Under the pieces are notes generated by a model. The model was not told the DNA's origin. It saw only the letters and a program-made list of their open reading frames with translations, and searched no databases. Below are positions 50,501 to 62,514 of a DNA stretch of 64,000 nt, piece by piece. Every line of letters starts with the position of its first letter. The stretch's first letter is position 1. The position numbers and the translations under genes are program-made. This DNA comes from Dermatophagoides farinae. Lineage: Eukaryota; Arthropoda; Arachnida; Sarcoptiformes; Pyroglyphidae. The stretch is from contig NC_134681.1 of assembly GCF_024713945.1 (NCBI RefSeq), forward strand, positions 1,054,001 to 1,118,000, given 5' to 3'.

Positions 50501-51640
50501 ATTTAATGAACGTGTCACATGTATGATGCATGAAAATCGTTTCACTGATCTATTGGATGGTATTGAAAATACTTTGCTGACTTTTAAATCCACTTGTCAT
50601 GCATTAACATCAAAAGTAGAGATACAAAATATCTTTGCCATCATTCTAACCTTGGGTAAGTTTAATTTTTCCTTTGGAATCCATTTTTTTATAGGCCTGA
50701 CAATTTATTATTTTACTATTTTTATCATCAAGGCAACTATATGAACGGTGGTAATCGTGATCGTGGACAAGCCGATGGTTTTGGTTTAGAAATCCTTAAC
50801 AAACTCAAAGATGTCAAAGGAAAAGATTCGGGTATAAATCTACTTGAGTTTGTTGTGAAAATGTATATAAAAAAATATCATCCTAATTTGGACTCTATTG
50901 ATAAAGTCAGCTTTCCATTAGTTGAACCGGCTGATATTGAAAAATGTTCATTGGTGGTATTTTCACAGATTGAAGAAGAATTATGTGAATTAGCCAAAAT
51001 GATTAAGAAAACCGAGAATCTAGTCGCATCTGTTATGGATCGTGATGATATTGTTACTATTGCTGGTGTTAATGATAATAATGGAGATAAAGTATTACAA
51101 AACGTTGATTATATGGAACATGTTAAAATATTTAAAGATAAAATTGATCGAGCAAAACAAAGAATGACAGAACAAGAAGAAAATCTTAAAGAATGTCGTA
51201 AAATGTAAGTGTTTCATTTTTTTTTTTTTTTTTTTTTGATTCGATGGAAATGAAATTAATTTTTTCAACTTTGACAAATTCACATACAGATTTCGTGATA
51301 CAATGAAATTTTTCATGTTCAAAACTAAATCAAAAGATGAAAATGAATGGGCCAAAGAATTTTTTGGACATTGGGTACAATTTACCAATGATTTTAAATT
51401 AATATTCAATCGTGAATTGCATCGTTCATTAAAACAAAAGTAAGTGATTGATTTTTGATACATATTTTTCAATCTTTAACTTTTCAAAATTTCTTTCTTT
51501 TTTTTTCTCTCAAAAGTATATTAAGTGCTCGATCTATAGTACGGAATATGATGAACAAGAATGAAATTAAACCACGAAAACGTCGTCCTGGTGGCCTTAA
51601 AGATTATATTCAATCCATAAGGAATAAAAATCAATCATAA
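47591..51640 (+). CDS. capu: Cappuccino/FMN2-type formin
   Basis: Seven exons, 47591-48058, 48311-48968, 49037-49305, 49371-50655, 50733-51204, 51290-51439 and 51517-51640, all in phase, give 1141 residues. It starts MGNK, as FMN-family formins start MGN, a possible myristoylation site. Residues 1 to about 370 are Ser/Thr-rich. FH1 (about 540-607) has three long proline runs separated by GLL/GLI/GLM, binding profilin. FH2 (about 644-1090) has MKPLFWQRIQ, CFWEKIEE, KRAHNVGILMTSL, GNYMNGGNRDRGQADGFGLE and LPKL-like NKLKDVKGKD, the FMN-type core that nucleates and elongates actin. The basic tail KPRKRRPGGLKDYI matches the FSI tail of Cappuccino/FMN2, which binds the Spire KIND domain. In flies and mice this pair builds the actin mesh of the oocyte. 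Similarity is closer to FMN than to FHOD, DAAM or Dia. Confidence 0.92.
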
Positions 51641-52688
51641 ATCATTCATCATGTAACCTATATATTAACCTAAACTGTAATAATTTCATTTATCAATACA
51701 TAATTGTTTTACAAAATTATTTTGTCATTCCAATTTATATTCATGATTAATTATAGTATATAGTAGTGATGTATAAATTTTTTGGAAAAAAAATAACTGT
51801 AATCATCATTCCACTTTATAATGACAAAGATATTTTTATTTTGTTTCGTTTGTTTCATTTGTTTCGTTTGTTTTTGGTTCAACAACAATAAACAAATTTA
51901 TTCTAATGTTAATTGAATTTGATTATAGTTTAAAAATGATGAGAATAAAAAAAAATTCGAATTTAAAATCTCTATCTCTATTTTTTTTAAATTTAATTTG
52001 CATAAATATAAAAATAAGAATTCGAAACAAATCATCAAAATATATCGACAATATATAAACAAGTCATCAATATTTGATGATGATCATAGTGTTGGTGCAG
52101 TGGTGCGCGCTCATAAGTTGGCCACTTTTATAGGAGGCGGAGTTAACCAACAACGATGACATTCATCGACAATTTGAAGCAACAACACAATTCCTAATCA
52201 CATGGCCATTACTGGACATGATGATGATGATGACGATTTTGAACTTTTCGTCGATATTTTTAAACGATGATGATGATGATGATGATAATATGATTGGCAG
52301 CAACAACAACAACAACAACAACAAAAAAAATGGATCGACATGATGGTGTATATAAAAACTGCCATTCAAAATCATTATATTGATCTTCAATTTCAAATTT
52401 ATTTATTGTGATTTTGTACATGGTGTGAACAACAACCAACACCACCACCACCACCACCAACGAAAAAAAAAATCATCGATGCCGATTTGTTTGATTTTAT
52501 TTTGGCTAATTTAACAAAATTTATCATCAATTTTTATAGTGTTTTTTTTGCTGTGAACTGTTGCTATTTGATATCGAACCACTTTTTCAGGTAATTTTTT
52601 TCTTTGTTTTTATATCTGATTTTTAATCATGAATTCTTCATGATAATTTAGGCACCACCACCAACAACAACAAAAAAAGGATTCGAAA

Positions 52689-53930
52689 ATGTTACAAGAT
52701 CCAACCATAACAAGTTCTATCAAGAATGATAATGAACTTCATCATTCATCTTCGTCCAATAGTCTGTTTACATCGATTAATAATAACAACGATGATAAAC
52801 ATGATATTACCGGTGAACAATATTCATTCAATTGTTTGACAATCGGTAATAATATGAATGTTGCTGGTTCTGCAAGACGTGGAATATTTAGTTTCGGTGA
52901 TGTTGATAGTACGGAAATTTTCGATCCAATTGGCAATTATGATCCGCTTAAATTTATTACTGACAATGAAAATCATCATCAGCCACATGATGATATGAAA
53001 TCAACAGAATCGGTATCTATTGATAATGGAAATTCCTTAGTAGTCAATGATGATAATCCAGCTAAAACTTTTATGCAAAAATTATTGGCTTTACAACATC
53101 AACAATCGCAGCAATTTATTGGTACTGAATTGAAAGTTAATCTGGATCCAATATCATCATCTGCATCATCATCATCGTTGGAAAATATCATATTGGAAAA
53201 TGATGATGGAATGAATTCATGTTCACAGCAAAGTATTAGCAATAGCAGCAGTAGCTGCAATGCAAGTATTGCATTTTCATCCATTTCACCGGATGGTGAT
53301 CTTGATATTGCAATTGATTTTGATGATATGTTAATGGCTACTCCATCAACATCATCGGCATCATCCGTAATTGATAATAATAATCGGCTACCATTACATA
53401 ATCGTAATTATCAAGAAGCACGTTATAAAACAGAATTATGTCTACATTATCGTGAACGAAATTTTTGTCCACATGGACAACGTTGTTTATTTGCACATGG
53501 TTTAGAAGAATTACGACCATATCGTGGCCGACATCCAAAACATAAAACACAACGTTGTAAAGCATTTCATGAACATGGCTTTTGTAATTATGGTTATCGT
53601 TGTTCCTATATTCATTCAGAATCACCACGTACAATTGAATATATAAAAAAATTGAATCATCGTGCACAGATTGTTAAACGTAATCGTATGAATCTACAGA
53701 TTCGTAATATGAGAAAACAGCCATCAAATCAACATTTGCAACAAGATAATCATTATAATAATAATCATCATCATCATCATCGCCATAACCATCATCATCA
53801 TCATCACCAACACCAACAATCACAACGACAAGAACAACATCAAAATCAATCGGTCAATCATCGTTTGGATGGTTCATTGCTTTCTGATGATTGGTCACGA
53901 TCATCAAATGCATCTTCGTTTTTACAATGA
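52689..53930 (+). CDS. Tis11: TIS11/ZFP36-type CCCH zinc finger mRNA-decay protein
   Basis: A single coding exon of 413 residues. It has two CCCH fingers with the family's exact spacing C-x8-C-x5-C-x3-H: Cys251, 260, 266, His270 led by RYKTEL, and Cys290, 299, 305, His309 led by KHKTQR. The 18 residues between the fingers also match the tristetraprolin family. These proteins bind UUAUUUAUU in 3' UTRs and recruit CCR4-NOT for deadenylation. The rest is low complexity: Ser-rich N-terminus, His/Gln run at about 355-390. The C-terminus ends DDWSRSSNASSFLQ and lacks an obvious copy of the vertebrate CNOT1-binding motif. The 5' UTR seems spliced, with TCAG|GTAATT at about 52590 and TTTAG|GCACC at 52652. 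The Arg-rich (not Glu/Ser) link in finger 1 (YRERNFCPHG) is slightly unusual. Confidence 0.93.
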   Translation: MLQDPTITSSIKNDNELHHSSSSNSLFTSINNNNDDKHDITGEQYSFNCLTIGNNMNVAGSARRGIFSFGDVDSTEIFDPIGNYDPLKFITDNENHHQPHDDMKSTESVSIDNGNSLVVNDDNPAKTFMQKLLALQHQQSQQFIGTELKVNLDPISSSASSSSLENIILENDDGMNSCSQQSISNSSSSCNASIAFSSISPDGDLDIAIDFDDMLMATPSTSSASSVIDNNNRLPLHNRNYQEARYKTELCLHYRERNFCPHGQRCLFAHGLEELRPYRGRHPKHKTQRCKAFHEHGFCNYGYRCSYIHSESPRTIEYIKKLNHRAQIVKRNRMNLQIRNMRKQPSNQHLQQDNHYNNNHHHHHRHNHHHHHHQHQQSQRQEQHQNQSVNHRLDGSLLSDDWSRSSNASSFLQ

Positions 53931-54229
53931 AAAAAAAATATTTATTCAAATCATATACTGGTTTAATCCTTCGTTTTCATTTTATTATTTATCATCATCT
54001 TTACACAAAACTGACAATCCAATTATCATTTATCGGTATCGTATTTATTCAAAGAAAAAAAAATAATCAAATTTTCACATTTGACATATAAAATTTGAAT
54101 ATATATTCTACTTGATGGTTATGTTATGTTTGATATCATATGATGGTAAGTGTAAATTGGAACAAAATTTATCCATTCTATATATGGCTTCGTGTTTGGT
54201 TATGATTACGATTTTCAACACACACATGC

Positions 54230-54252
54230 ACACACACACACACACACACACA
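54230..54252. repeat. (CA)n microsatellite
   Basis: Uninterrupted CA run downstream of the TIS11-like gene. Confidence 0.85.
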
Positions 54253-54836
54253 AAACAATTGTTTGAATCTATAACAAAATTCTTTAAATTTTTTTTCCTA
54301 AAAAATTTTGCCAATGGAATATTTATCCAGGTATTTATTAATTTTAAAAACACTGAATTAGTACCTATAATTTGTGATTTGATGAGAATGCTGATTGATA
54401 TTCTGTGTATCAAGTTTTATTTATATGGTGAATTTTTTTTTAATTTTATTTCATTTTAATCATTATTTTTTTTTAAAAAAAAAAACCTGACTGACCGATT
54501 GACAAAATAGAAAGAATAATGATGATCTCCATTTGTTTGTTTTTCCTTCAAAAAAAAAAATCCATTTCTGTTATCAATCATTTAAATAATTAAACTTGTT
54601 GCTAATTTTTAAATCATAAAATTAAAAAATTTTATCAAATTATTGATTTTTTTTTCTTTGTATTTTGATGCGTGCGCACCAATGAAATTTTCATTTTTCC
54701 AGCTCATTTGTACGTGATTTGTGTATTTGTAATGATGATGATATGATGTGTGATCACAAATCTATCAATCATTTGTTTATATATATATTTGTTTGTTTGT
54801 TTTCGTTGGTTTTTTGTTTTCGTTTTCATTGAAAAT

Positions 54837-55994
54837 ATGTCTTCGAAGAAAAAAATGATGATGATGACCAGTTTTTCTGATGATTATATTGATATTTTAG
54901 CGGCCGAAACAAATCAACGTAGCCATATTCAGCAGCAGCCACAGCGACGATCACAATCACAAGTTCAACCACCATATTCATCATCGCCGAAAAATCAACA
55001 ACATCATCGTCGAAATATTCATCGTGCACAAATTGCTCGACATTCACATTTTCCATCCTATTATACGTTGAATTCTTTGTATTCGAAACCAAATTTTCTG
55101 AGAGGTTACCTATATATTCGATCAATCATTTTCAATAAATCAATATGACTAACGTTTTTTTTCATCATTCCAATTTCAATATAGAGTTTGCTGATGTTCG
55201 TGAAACCGAACAAGGATTAACTGATTTACTAAACGATTTTCATGATGGAAAAATAAATGCATTTGGTGAGAATATAACATTGGAGAATATGATAAAAGTT
55301 CGTGAACAACAAGAGAATCTGGCACGATTACATTTCGAAATGAATAGTCAACAATCCAAGTATCCATTTTCGATTTGATTTTTTTGTGGAATTTTGATTT
55401 TTAATTTGATTTTTTTATCTAGCAAACAATCAACAATCGATGTTTCTGGTATGTGCAATACAAATGCATCATTATATCAATCTGGTGGTAGTCAACCATC
55501 AACACCATCATCATCATTAGATCAAAAAGAACAATCATATCAATCGGATAGTCAATTATCGAATGAACCTATGACTATGGTTTTCGCAAATATGAATGGT
55601 CAAACAACTACTTCAAGTGATAACAATAATAATAATAATAATGGAAATTCATCACCAAGAATTATCATATCGATGGAAGAAACATCGACAACATCATCAT
55701 CGCCACAGCCACAAACACCCGATCCAATGGTTATTTGTGGTAAACCATTTTCCAAAAGTAACATGATTAAATTGATACAGAATGTGAGTATCTTTAATGT
55801 GGCTACAGCGATTGATTTCAATTCAATTTATTATCGTTTTATTTTGTTTCTTAGTTACAAAATCTTTGTGAATCAATGTAAGTTATTATTTGATTGTTTC
55901 TGTAATGAATTTCACTAATTTGTCTTTTTTTTCATATTGTTATTTCAATTATAGTGAACTATTGCAATCAAAAAATCATAGTGCAATGGATTGA
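54837..55994 (+). CDS. CCDC28A/B-like coiled-coil protein
   Basis: Five exons, 54837-55104, 55185-55359, 55423-55783, 55855-55877 (only 23 nt) and 55955-55994, fit in phase and give 288 residues. Exon 2 carries the family core: FADVRETEQGLTDLLNDFHD, GKINAFGENITLENMIKVRE and QQENLARLHFEM, matching the EQGLL.LLNDFHSGKL.AFG and QEKLARLHFEL blocks of CCDC28. Before it is a His/Gln/Arg-rich region, and after it a Ser/Gln/Asn-rich region with a short Lys/Leu helix SNMIKLIQNLQNLCES at the end. CCDC28B modifies Bardet-Biedl syndrome, affects cilium length and binds SIN1 of mTORC2. The core assignment is strong. The last two small exons rest on splice signals and phase only. Confidence 0.82.
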
Positions 55995-57373
55995 AATCAT
56001 TTCATTCGTTTCAATGAAACTTTGTGCAATTTTATAACGTAATCCTATATATCTACTGTTCAAGTCATACGATTCTTGTTTCTTTTGTATATAATTTTCA
56101 ACAAATCAATTCGATAATAATCAATATAAATTTGAATTTGCAAAATTTAAATTCATTATTCACCGTTAATTTGATTCAAATTCAAGAAAAAATTCCCTAT
56201 TTACATCATCATCATATGATTTTGTTGATGTTTGAAACTCAACACAATGATGACCGTGATTGTTTCACAATTATTCTATCCAATACATACATCTTCATGT
56301 TCTTCGTCAAGTGCAACCATAATATTGATTAAACTCATCTACATTGAAAAAAATCCTAGCGGGAAAAAATGGCAAATTTTGTACAGCAACAGTAAGGAAG
56401 GGGATGGAAAAGTGTCCGTAAAATGCGTGGCTTACATAGACTTTTTTCCCCATTTTTTTCAATGTAGTCATCATCCAGATTTATATTTGAATTAATTTCT
56501 CATTCTATATCATGCATATAATCAACATCTCATCATCATCATCAAAAAAAAACTGAAAATTACTGTACAGAAGAATTCAAATTCACCATTTGAATCAGCA
56601 CAAACATTGAAATTCATTTCGAAACATAACTTATGTTTTCTCATCTGTATCTTCTATCTCTATATAAATTAAGTTTTCTATTTTCAAATTTTAATTCAAC
56701 AACATGACATCATAGTGCACAAAAGAACCATACCATGAAATCATTTCATCTGAAGATAATACAACTACTTTATTATTATTATATATCCAAGAAATTTTTT
56801 ATGGAACAATGAATCAATAACGAAAGAAGAAAAGTTTCCAGAAAACACCAGAAAGAAAAAATCCTTTTGACTGATACTATACTACGCATGTATAATGTGA
56901 TCATTTATTCTTAACCTATAATGGCTATTGGTTTTTGTGTGTTTGTGTGTGTGTGTGTGTGTTATGTGAGTATTGTATGTCCATACAACCGACACAACCA
57001 ACACACACACACACTCAATGATACATACTGGCTGCAACTTTTTTTTCGCTCATTTGCCACCATTTTTGTCGATCATTTTCATTTGGTGTGGTTTGTTTGA
57101 TTCGATTTGGTTTTTTATTTTTTTTTTATTTTTTTGTTCAATATGAATCGCCGAAATATATTCTCTTTATTCCCGTATCAAATGGAAAAAAATGTGATTT
57201 CTCGTCATCATTTCAATTTCGATTTAAACATATTAGGTAAGAACAAAAATATTTTCAATTTCTTTTTTGTAATTTCAATTTTTATTCACTCAACTTTTGT
57301 TCATGACATTATTATTATTATTATTCTGTTTATGAGAGTTTGCTGTGAGTGAGTTTTTTGTTTTGTTTTTTGT
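55995..57373. other. Spacer between convergent CCDC28-like and HSDL1-like genes
   Basis: 3' UTRs of two convergent genes are expected here. A (GT)n run lies at about 56939-56962. A short open stretch at 57145-57237 ends in a donor-like TTAG|GTAAGA, but no partner exon was found. Confidence 0.5.
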
Positions 57374-58581
57374 TTAGTTTGTTTTGTTCGTTTTAGATGA
57401 ATCAATTTGTTTAAGAAAATACCATGATATTGTACGATAGGCCCAATTTGGTATGAATAATTTTGTAAAGAAATGTGATAAATCATGAAACCAATAACCA
57501 GATGTTAAACGGCTACGTCCAATTGTGGCTATAGCGTTGGCTGTAAATGTTTCTGCATTCGGATACATTAATGATCGGGTTTGCAATAGGCTAGAGAAAC
57601 CAGTCATTTTCGTGCCAATATAATTTGGAATCAATGTTTGTACTTCGATATTCGATTCTCGATATTCAATTTCTAAACTTTGTGAAAACCATTCCACAAA
57701 TACCTATTGGAAAATAGATTGTTGTTAGTTTTGTATGGGTGAGTGTGTGTGTGTACTTCATCATGTTTCATTTAACCACAAAGATTTACCTTCGAAGCTG
57801 AATAAACTCCCATCAATGGTAATGGTTGATAACCGGCAATCGAAGCAACATTGATGACAAGACCACGTTTTCGTTTAACCATCGATGGTAATACTAAACG
57901 TGTCATCATAATAACGGCCAACATATTTACACGAACATGTTCCCAAAGTTTGGTTTCTGGTTGATCCAAAAATTTATTTGGTGAATCAAACATTACGCCA
58001 GCATTATTAACTAAAATGCCAATTTCACGATGTTCTGGATCGATTTCACGCCATATACGTTGATACATTTGTCTATCATCAGAATTCAAATCAGCTTGAA
58101 TACTAATGATTTGAATGTTACGTTCTCGATTCATTTCGATTAGCTGTGATCGTACCCGTGCTAATTTATCTGAATTACGGCCCAATAAAATGATATTCAA
58201 GCCACGTTCAGCAAATTGTTTTGCATATTCCAAGCCAATACCATCGGTTGCACCGGTAATTATTGCCCATTTTCCATATTTTGCATAGAAATTTGTACGG
58301 AACCATACACGTGGCCAAACATGGACATAGAATCCACTTAAAACTGATGATGCTATTGTCCATAAGAAACGTGTAGTATAAATAAAACCAATCAATGTAA
58401 ACGTATCGATCATAAGACGTAATTTTGGATCAATATCCCGTACAATTTGGAATAGATAGCCCATTGTTGAATAATAAACGTATAGTTTATTTCGTTTTCG
58501 TGGCACAGGGAACGGCAATTCGTTGTTGTTTACGTTGAAGTTGTTGATCGATTGTTGATTTGATGAATAATGTTGGTCCAT
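57374..58581 (-). CDS. HSDL1/HSD17B12-like short-chain dehydrogenase/reductase
   Basis: Two exons, 58581-57790 and 57703-57374 (86-nt intron, phase 0), give 373 residues. A hydrophobic segment at about 57-77 should anchor it in a membrane. The NAD(P)-binding TGATDGIG is at 109-116, NNAG at 192-195, the catalytic Asn in VNMLA at about 219, Ser247 in VASIAG, and Tyr260/Lys264 in VYSASK. All catalytic residues are present, whereas vertebrate HSDL1 has Phe in place of the Tyr. The C-terminus has IPNYIGTKMTG and GYWFHDLSHFFTKLFIPNWA, typical of the HSDL1/HSD17B3/B12 group. Likely reactions are 3-ketoacyl-CoA or 17-ketosteroid reduction with NADPH; the exact substrate is inference. The protein lacks a clear C-terminal KKXX retrieval signal (ends SSKTNKTN). 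Pyrimidine runs ending CAATACACAG at about 58606 suggest a spliced 5' UTR. Confidence 0.92.
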
Positions 58582-58606
58582 TCGAAGAAATGATGTTGAT
58601 GAAGAC

Positions 58607-59990
58607 TGTGTATTGAAAAAAAAAGAAGAAGAAGAAGAAAGATGGACAAAACCAAAAAGAAATGAAAAAAAATGATTTCTTTGCTTTCAATGCGGCAACA
58701 ACACAAAAAAAAAAAAATTTTTTTCTTGTTCAAGCAGACAATTGAATTGCTAAAATTTAAAAATAGCCGATAAAACAAGTTTTTTTTTCGATGTTCAACA
58801 CAACACAATAGCCGATGATGATGATGATCACGTCAAGTTGAAATTTTATTGTGTCAAGAAACAAAAATTTGTTTTTTTTTCTTTGTCATTTCATTATTCA
58901 TCACAGTCTTTCTATGGATGAACTGTCGGTCATTTGATGATCGATGGATGCACGATGAAGCCAGTATTTTTGTTTTTTTGAACATTAATTTGCAAACAAC
59001 AAAACAAATTGACTGAATAGTGAAAAACAGTTGTCACTATAGGAAACAGAAAATGAATATAAATAGTTGAATTGAATCCAATTGTAATCAGGTTGAGTAA
59101 ACAAGAAAAGTCGGTCAAAAGTTGTTGTTGTTGTTTTTTTACTCTTTCTATTTTGACATTTTACCGAATCAAATCCATACAGTGCATCATCACACGAATG
59201 AATGAATGAATGAATGTGAATCAATGATGATTGTGAAAGACGTAGAAAGAAATGAAACTTGTTTTTTTTGTATATATGTGTGTGTGCTTGGAGAAAATTT
59301 TCTTCATTCTCTTCTTGCCTTTCTCTCTCCCTCTCTCCCTCTTTATATTTCTATTTTACATACACAGATACTTGAAGATTTCTTTGTAATGATGATTATT
59401 ACCAGTTTTGGTTGTTTGATCACCAAAAATTTTCTGTTCCTATCCATAATGGATCTTAGATGGCGAAAAAATGAAATGAAATTTTTTTTGTTTCTATTAT
59501 CATTTTCGGGGAAATACTAGCGATAAAAAAATGGTATAGAAATGTATTGTTTGCATGATTGGTGGATTTTCTTCTTTTTTTTGCCAAAATTTAAATTTAA
59601 TAATAGATTCAATGATTAATCAATTAATGATTCATTGGTAGAATTTTCTTTATCATAGGATTTTGTAAAAGATTTTTTTTTCTGTTGTCTCTTTCCAATG
59701 CTTGATTGAATTTTGCTAATCTGTTTGATTTTATTTTCCAGGTTTTTTCCTGTCCATCCACAAAGGAAAAAAAATTTGTGTAAATTCAACCAAAAAAAAA
59801 TGGTAATTGTTTGATTGATTTTTGTCAATTTTTTAATTAATTTTTTCTCTTTTCTTTTCCATATATATGATAAAATAAACAGATTTGATAATTTAAAAAA
59901 AAAATATACGGCTGTTTGACCACAGTGGTGGCGTTACCTGGTGATGGAGAATTTCATTATTCGCTAATTGGCTCACCCTACGGTATGGAA
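58607..59990. other. Intergenic DNA between divergent HSDL1-like and ILF2-like genes
   Basis: No coding feature recognised. Simple repeats include GAA at about 58624-58640 and GAAT at about 59197-59216. It should hold the promoters of both neighbours. Confidence 0.55.
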
Positions 59991-60003
59991 AAAACTGGGA
60001 AAA

Positions 60004-60540
60004 AAACGACGAGCATGGAATTGTTTTGATGATGATACGTTATATGAAGGGTATTGCGAAATTAAATCGATTTCTAAATAATCTAATGAATCGATTAATT
60101 CAAACTTTGGCCAGATTCTTAATCAACACATTGAATTTGTCAGCAATCATATATTTTCAAGAATTTTTTATTCCCGTAAAATGGTTTGCGAATCATCTGA
60201 TCATTGGCCGTTCTCGATTTGGCCATATAGAATCTATGAAAAAGCAATGGACGTTTTGATGAATTTATCGGTTACGAATGGATAATATTTTAAACTGTCA
60301 GAATATTCTGTACAAGTAAAACATACTGAATTCAATGATATACAACATGACTGTATTGACCGTTGTCATTTGGATTTTCATTATGGGTCCGATGTTTGTT
60401 TTGGGTCAGAATATCATTTCTGCTCATTCGGGACAGTTGCTCATTGTTTTACATCATGCCCTGTTCAACCATGCTCTTTTCTTTTTCGAAAACACGTGCG
60501 AACGGGTCAAATTCGTGTCTCGAAAAAATTTACTGGCTGA
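60004..60540 (+). pseudogene. Coding-like stretch with two stops, Cys-rich end, identity unknown
   Basis: One frame runs from about 60004 to the TGA at 60538 with only two internal stops (TAA at 60079 and 60283), where AT-rich DNA would give many more. It reads like protein: WNCFDDDTLYEGYCEI, then SSDHWPFSIWPYRIYEKAMD, then after the second stop YFKLSEYSVQVKHTEF and a Cys-rich end HDCIDRCHLDFHYGSDVCFG. The last part overlaps, in another frame, the upstream extension of the ILF2-like frame. I do not recognise it. It may be a decayed gene, an exon joined by splicing I cannot place, or the 5' UTR of the ILF2-like gene. Confidence 0.3.
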
Positions 60541-60541
60541 A

Positions 60542-62112
60542 ATGAATACGGCCAGTAAATTTCGTTCGACGATAAAGGCAAAAAGAAACAAACGGCGTCG
60601 ATCAGCTGCTGTAGCAACAAATGTTTCGCAATCACAACAGCCATCGAATCATCAACATCAGAATTTAGTTTCGCCATCACATCAACAATCATCATCGAAG
60701 TCAAATTCATTCAATCAAATGCTCGAACCGGCAATCGATACGAATGCCATTGGTGAATCATTTGATCTGATGAAAATTCCTTATGCACCTATTCAGCCAA
60801 CATTTGATTATTATTTGGCGAATGATCATTTTCCAGCTGCCAATAGTTCCGATGATTTGGATGATTCAATCAAACAGGTATAGTTTATCAATCAATTTGT
60901 TTAATATCTAATTTTAGAATTTCGTTTTATTGATTTTCATAGGCGATCGATGAACGTTTACCGAAAATTATGCCAAGATCGGATGATATTACAAACCTAT
61001 CGCAAACTGTTTCAAAATTAATGCTCATATTGGATCGTTTAAAAGCATCGCCTGAACAAATTGACGCCTGTAAAATTGATTGTTTTTTTGTTGTTGGATC
61101 ATTACGGATGGGAACAATGGTTCGTGATCATCGTATAGCCGATATGGTCATAATATTGCAAACGCTTCCAGTAAAGGCGGCACTTTCAGCACTGGGAAAT
61201 AAATTACTAGAAGAATTACAGCGTATTGAGCCAACTAATCCATACCAGATTAATCTATGTGATGATAATCTCGAACTTACCAATCTTTTCAACAGAGATA
61301 TTATCCGTATATTGATTGCAACGACTACGGCCAATCTAAACAAATTGGATCGAGAAATCCATGTTCGTAAGAACGCCGTACAACGGCATCTAAAAGCGAC
61401 CGTTCATGCTCGTTGGTTCGAAGAAAATATAAAATGGAATGATGTAAGAGATTTTATCCGACTTTTCAAAGATGTATGCGGCCGTTTTAAAGAATTTTCC
61501 TATTTCTCACCATGGATGATCATCATTCTTTGTCATTATTCAATGACATGTACCAGTGGAACTAGTGGCGAAGATAATCTACCAATTCATTTGGCATTTA
61601 AAAGATTATTACAGCTACTATCATCGGGAATATTTTTACCTTATTCGGCCGGTATAACCGATCCATGTGAACCAAAAATGCCAATTCATGGAAAACTATC
61701 AGTTTATGATCAGGAAACCATTTCACGCCAAGCACAAACCTTATTACGATTACTCAACTATCACAATGGTTGTCGTTATGTATTTGGTTTAGAACGATTT
61801 ATCAATAATCATAATATTCAACATGATTCAGATAATGATAGTGATAATTCATCATCTTCATCATCAAAATTAACATCGCCATCAACATCGGCTACATCAA
61901 TGATGAAACGTTTAGATCTAATTGATAGAGATATTATTGATCATATACAATCGAATGAGGATATTAATTTTCGTAAATCTTATTCAGTGTTCGATTCCAA
62001 TGCATATGGGAATCATAAACATTGGAAACAATCATCATCATCATCACCACCACAACCACCTTCATCATCATCATTATCATTATCACCCACATCATCATCA
62101 TCATCATCGTAG
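60542..62112 (+). CDS. ILF2/NF45-like DZF-domain protein
   Basis: Exons 60542-60877 and 60943-62112 (65-nt intron, phase 0) give 501 residues. The frame stays open upstream to an ATG at 60335, which would add 69 residues beginning with a hydrophobic stretch unsuited to a nuclear protein, so I prefer 60542. Residues 1-75 are basic and Gln/Ser-rich. IPYAPIQPTFDYYL matches the HIPFDFYL start of NF45. The DZF fold follows: [58 protein letters not shown] and FLPYSAGITDPCEPK, aligned with [28 protein letters not shown] and FLPGSVGITDPCE of NF45. DZF proteins are catalytically dead nucleotidyltransferase-like proteins that pair with NF90 or ZFR on double-stranded RNA. The C-terminal 110 residues are Ser-rich. 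The sequence is diverged for NF45 and 110 residues longer than the human protein. Confidence 0.85.
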
Positions 62113-62514
62113 AAACTAAATAACTTTTTTTAACGAAAAAATTATTCACACATCTTATTTAATTATCTTATCAACTTGTTTGTTTTATTCCGGAAAAAAA
62201 CTCAATTTAAAAAATTTATTTAAATTTTAAAAAATCATATTGTTTGTAATTGTACACATTGTGATATAATTGAAATTAAAATTTTGTCTACTTTTTTTTC
62301 TCTTTTTTTAAAAATTCCACAATTTTATTTTATATAATTGATTAAGTAATTAAAATTCAATTAATTTCATTTCAATTAATTTCAATACATGGAATTTAAA
62401 ATTCTGCATTCTATTGTTATATATTGATCCACTGAGTTTGGGTAATATTTTGTGCCTGATTCAAATCATTATTGAAATATATATGGTAATAATCAAAAAT
62501 TCTGATTTGTTTTT
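62113..62514. other. Convergent 3' region
   Basis: AT-rich spacer between the stops of the ILF2-like and the secreted Cys-rich genes, holding both 3' UTRs. No gene seen. Confidence 0.6.

Noticed and set aside
56232-56495. 87-codon plus-strand frame with KKWQILYSNSKEGDGK
   Set aside because: It lies in the probable 3' UTR of the CCDC28-like gene, with no recognisable domain.
57145-57237. Possible first exon MNRRNIFSLFPYQ... ending at TTAG|GTAAGA
   Set aside because: No partner exon on the plus strand before the antisense HSDL1-like gene; kept only as a note on the spacer.
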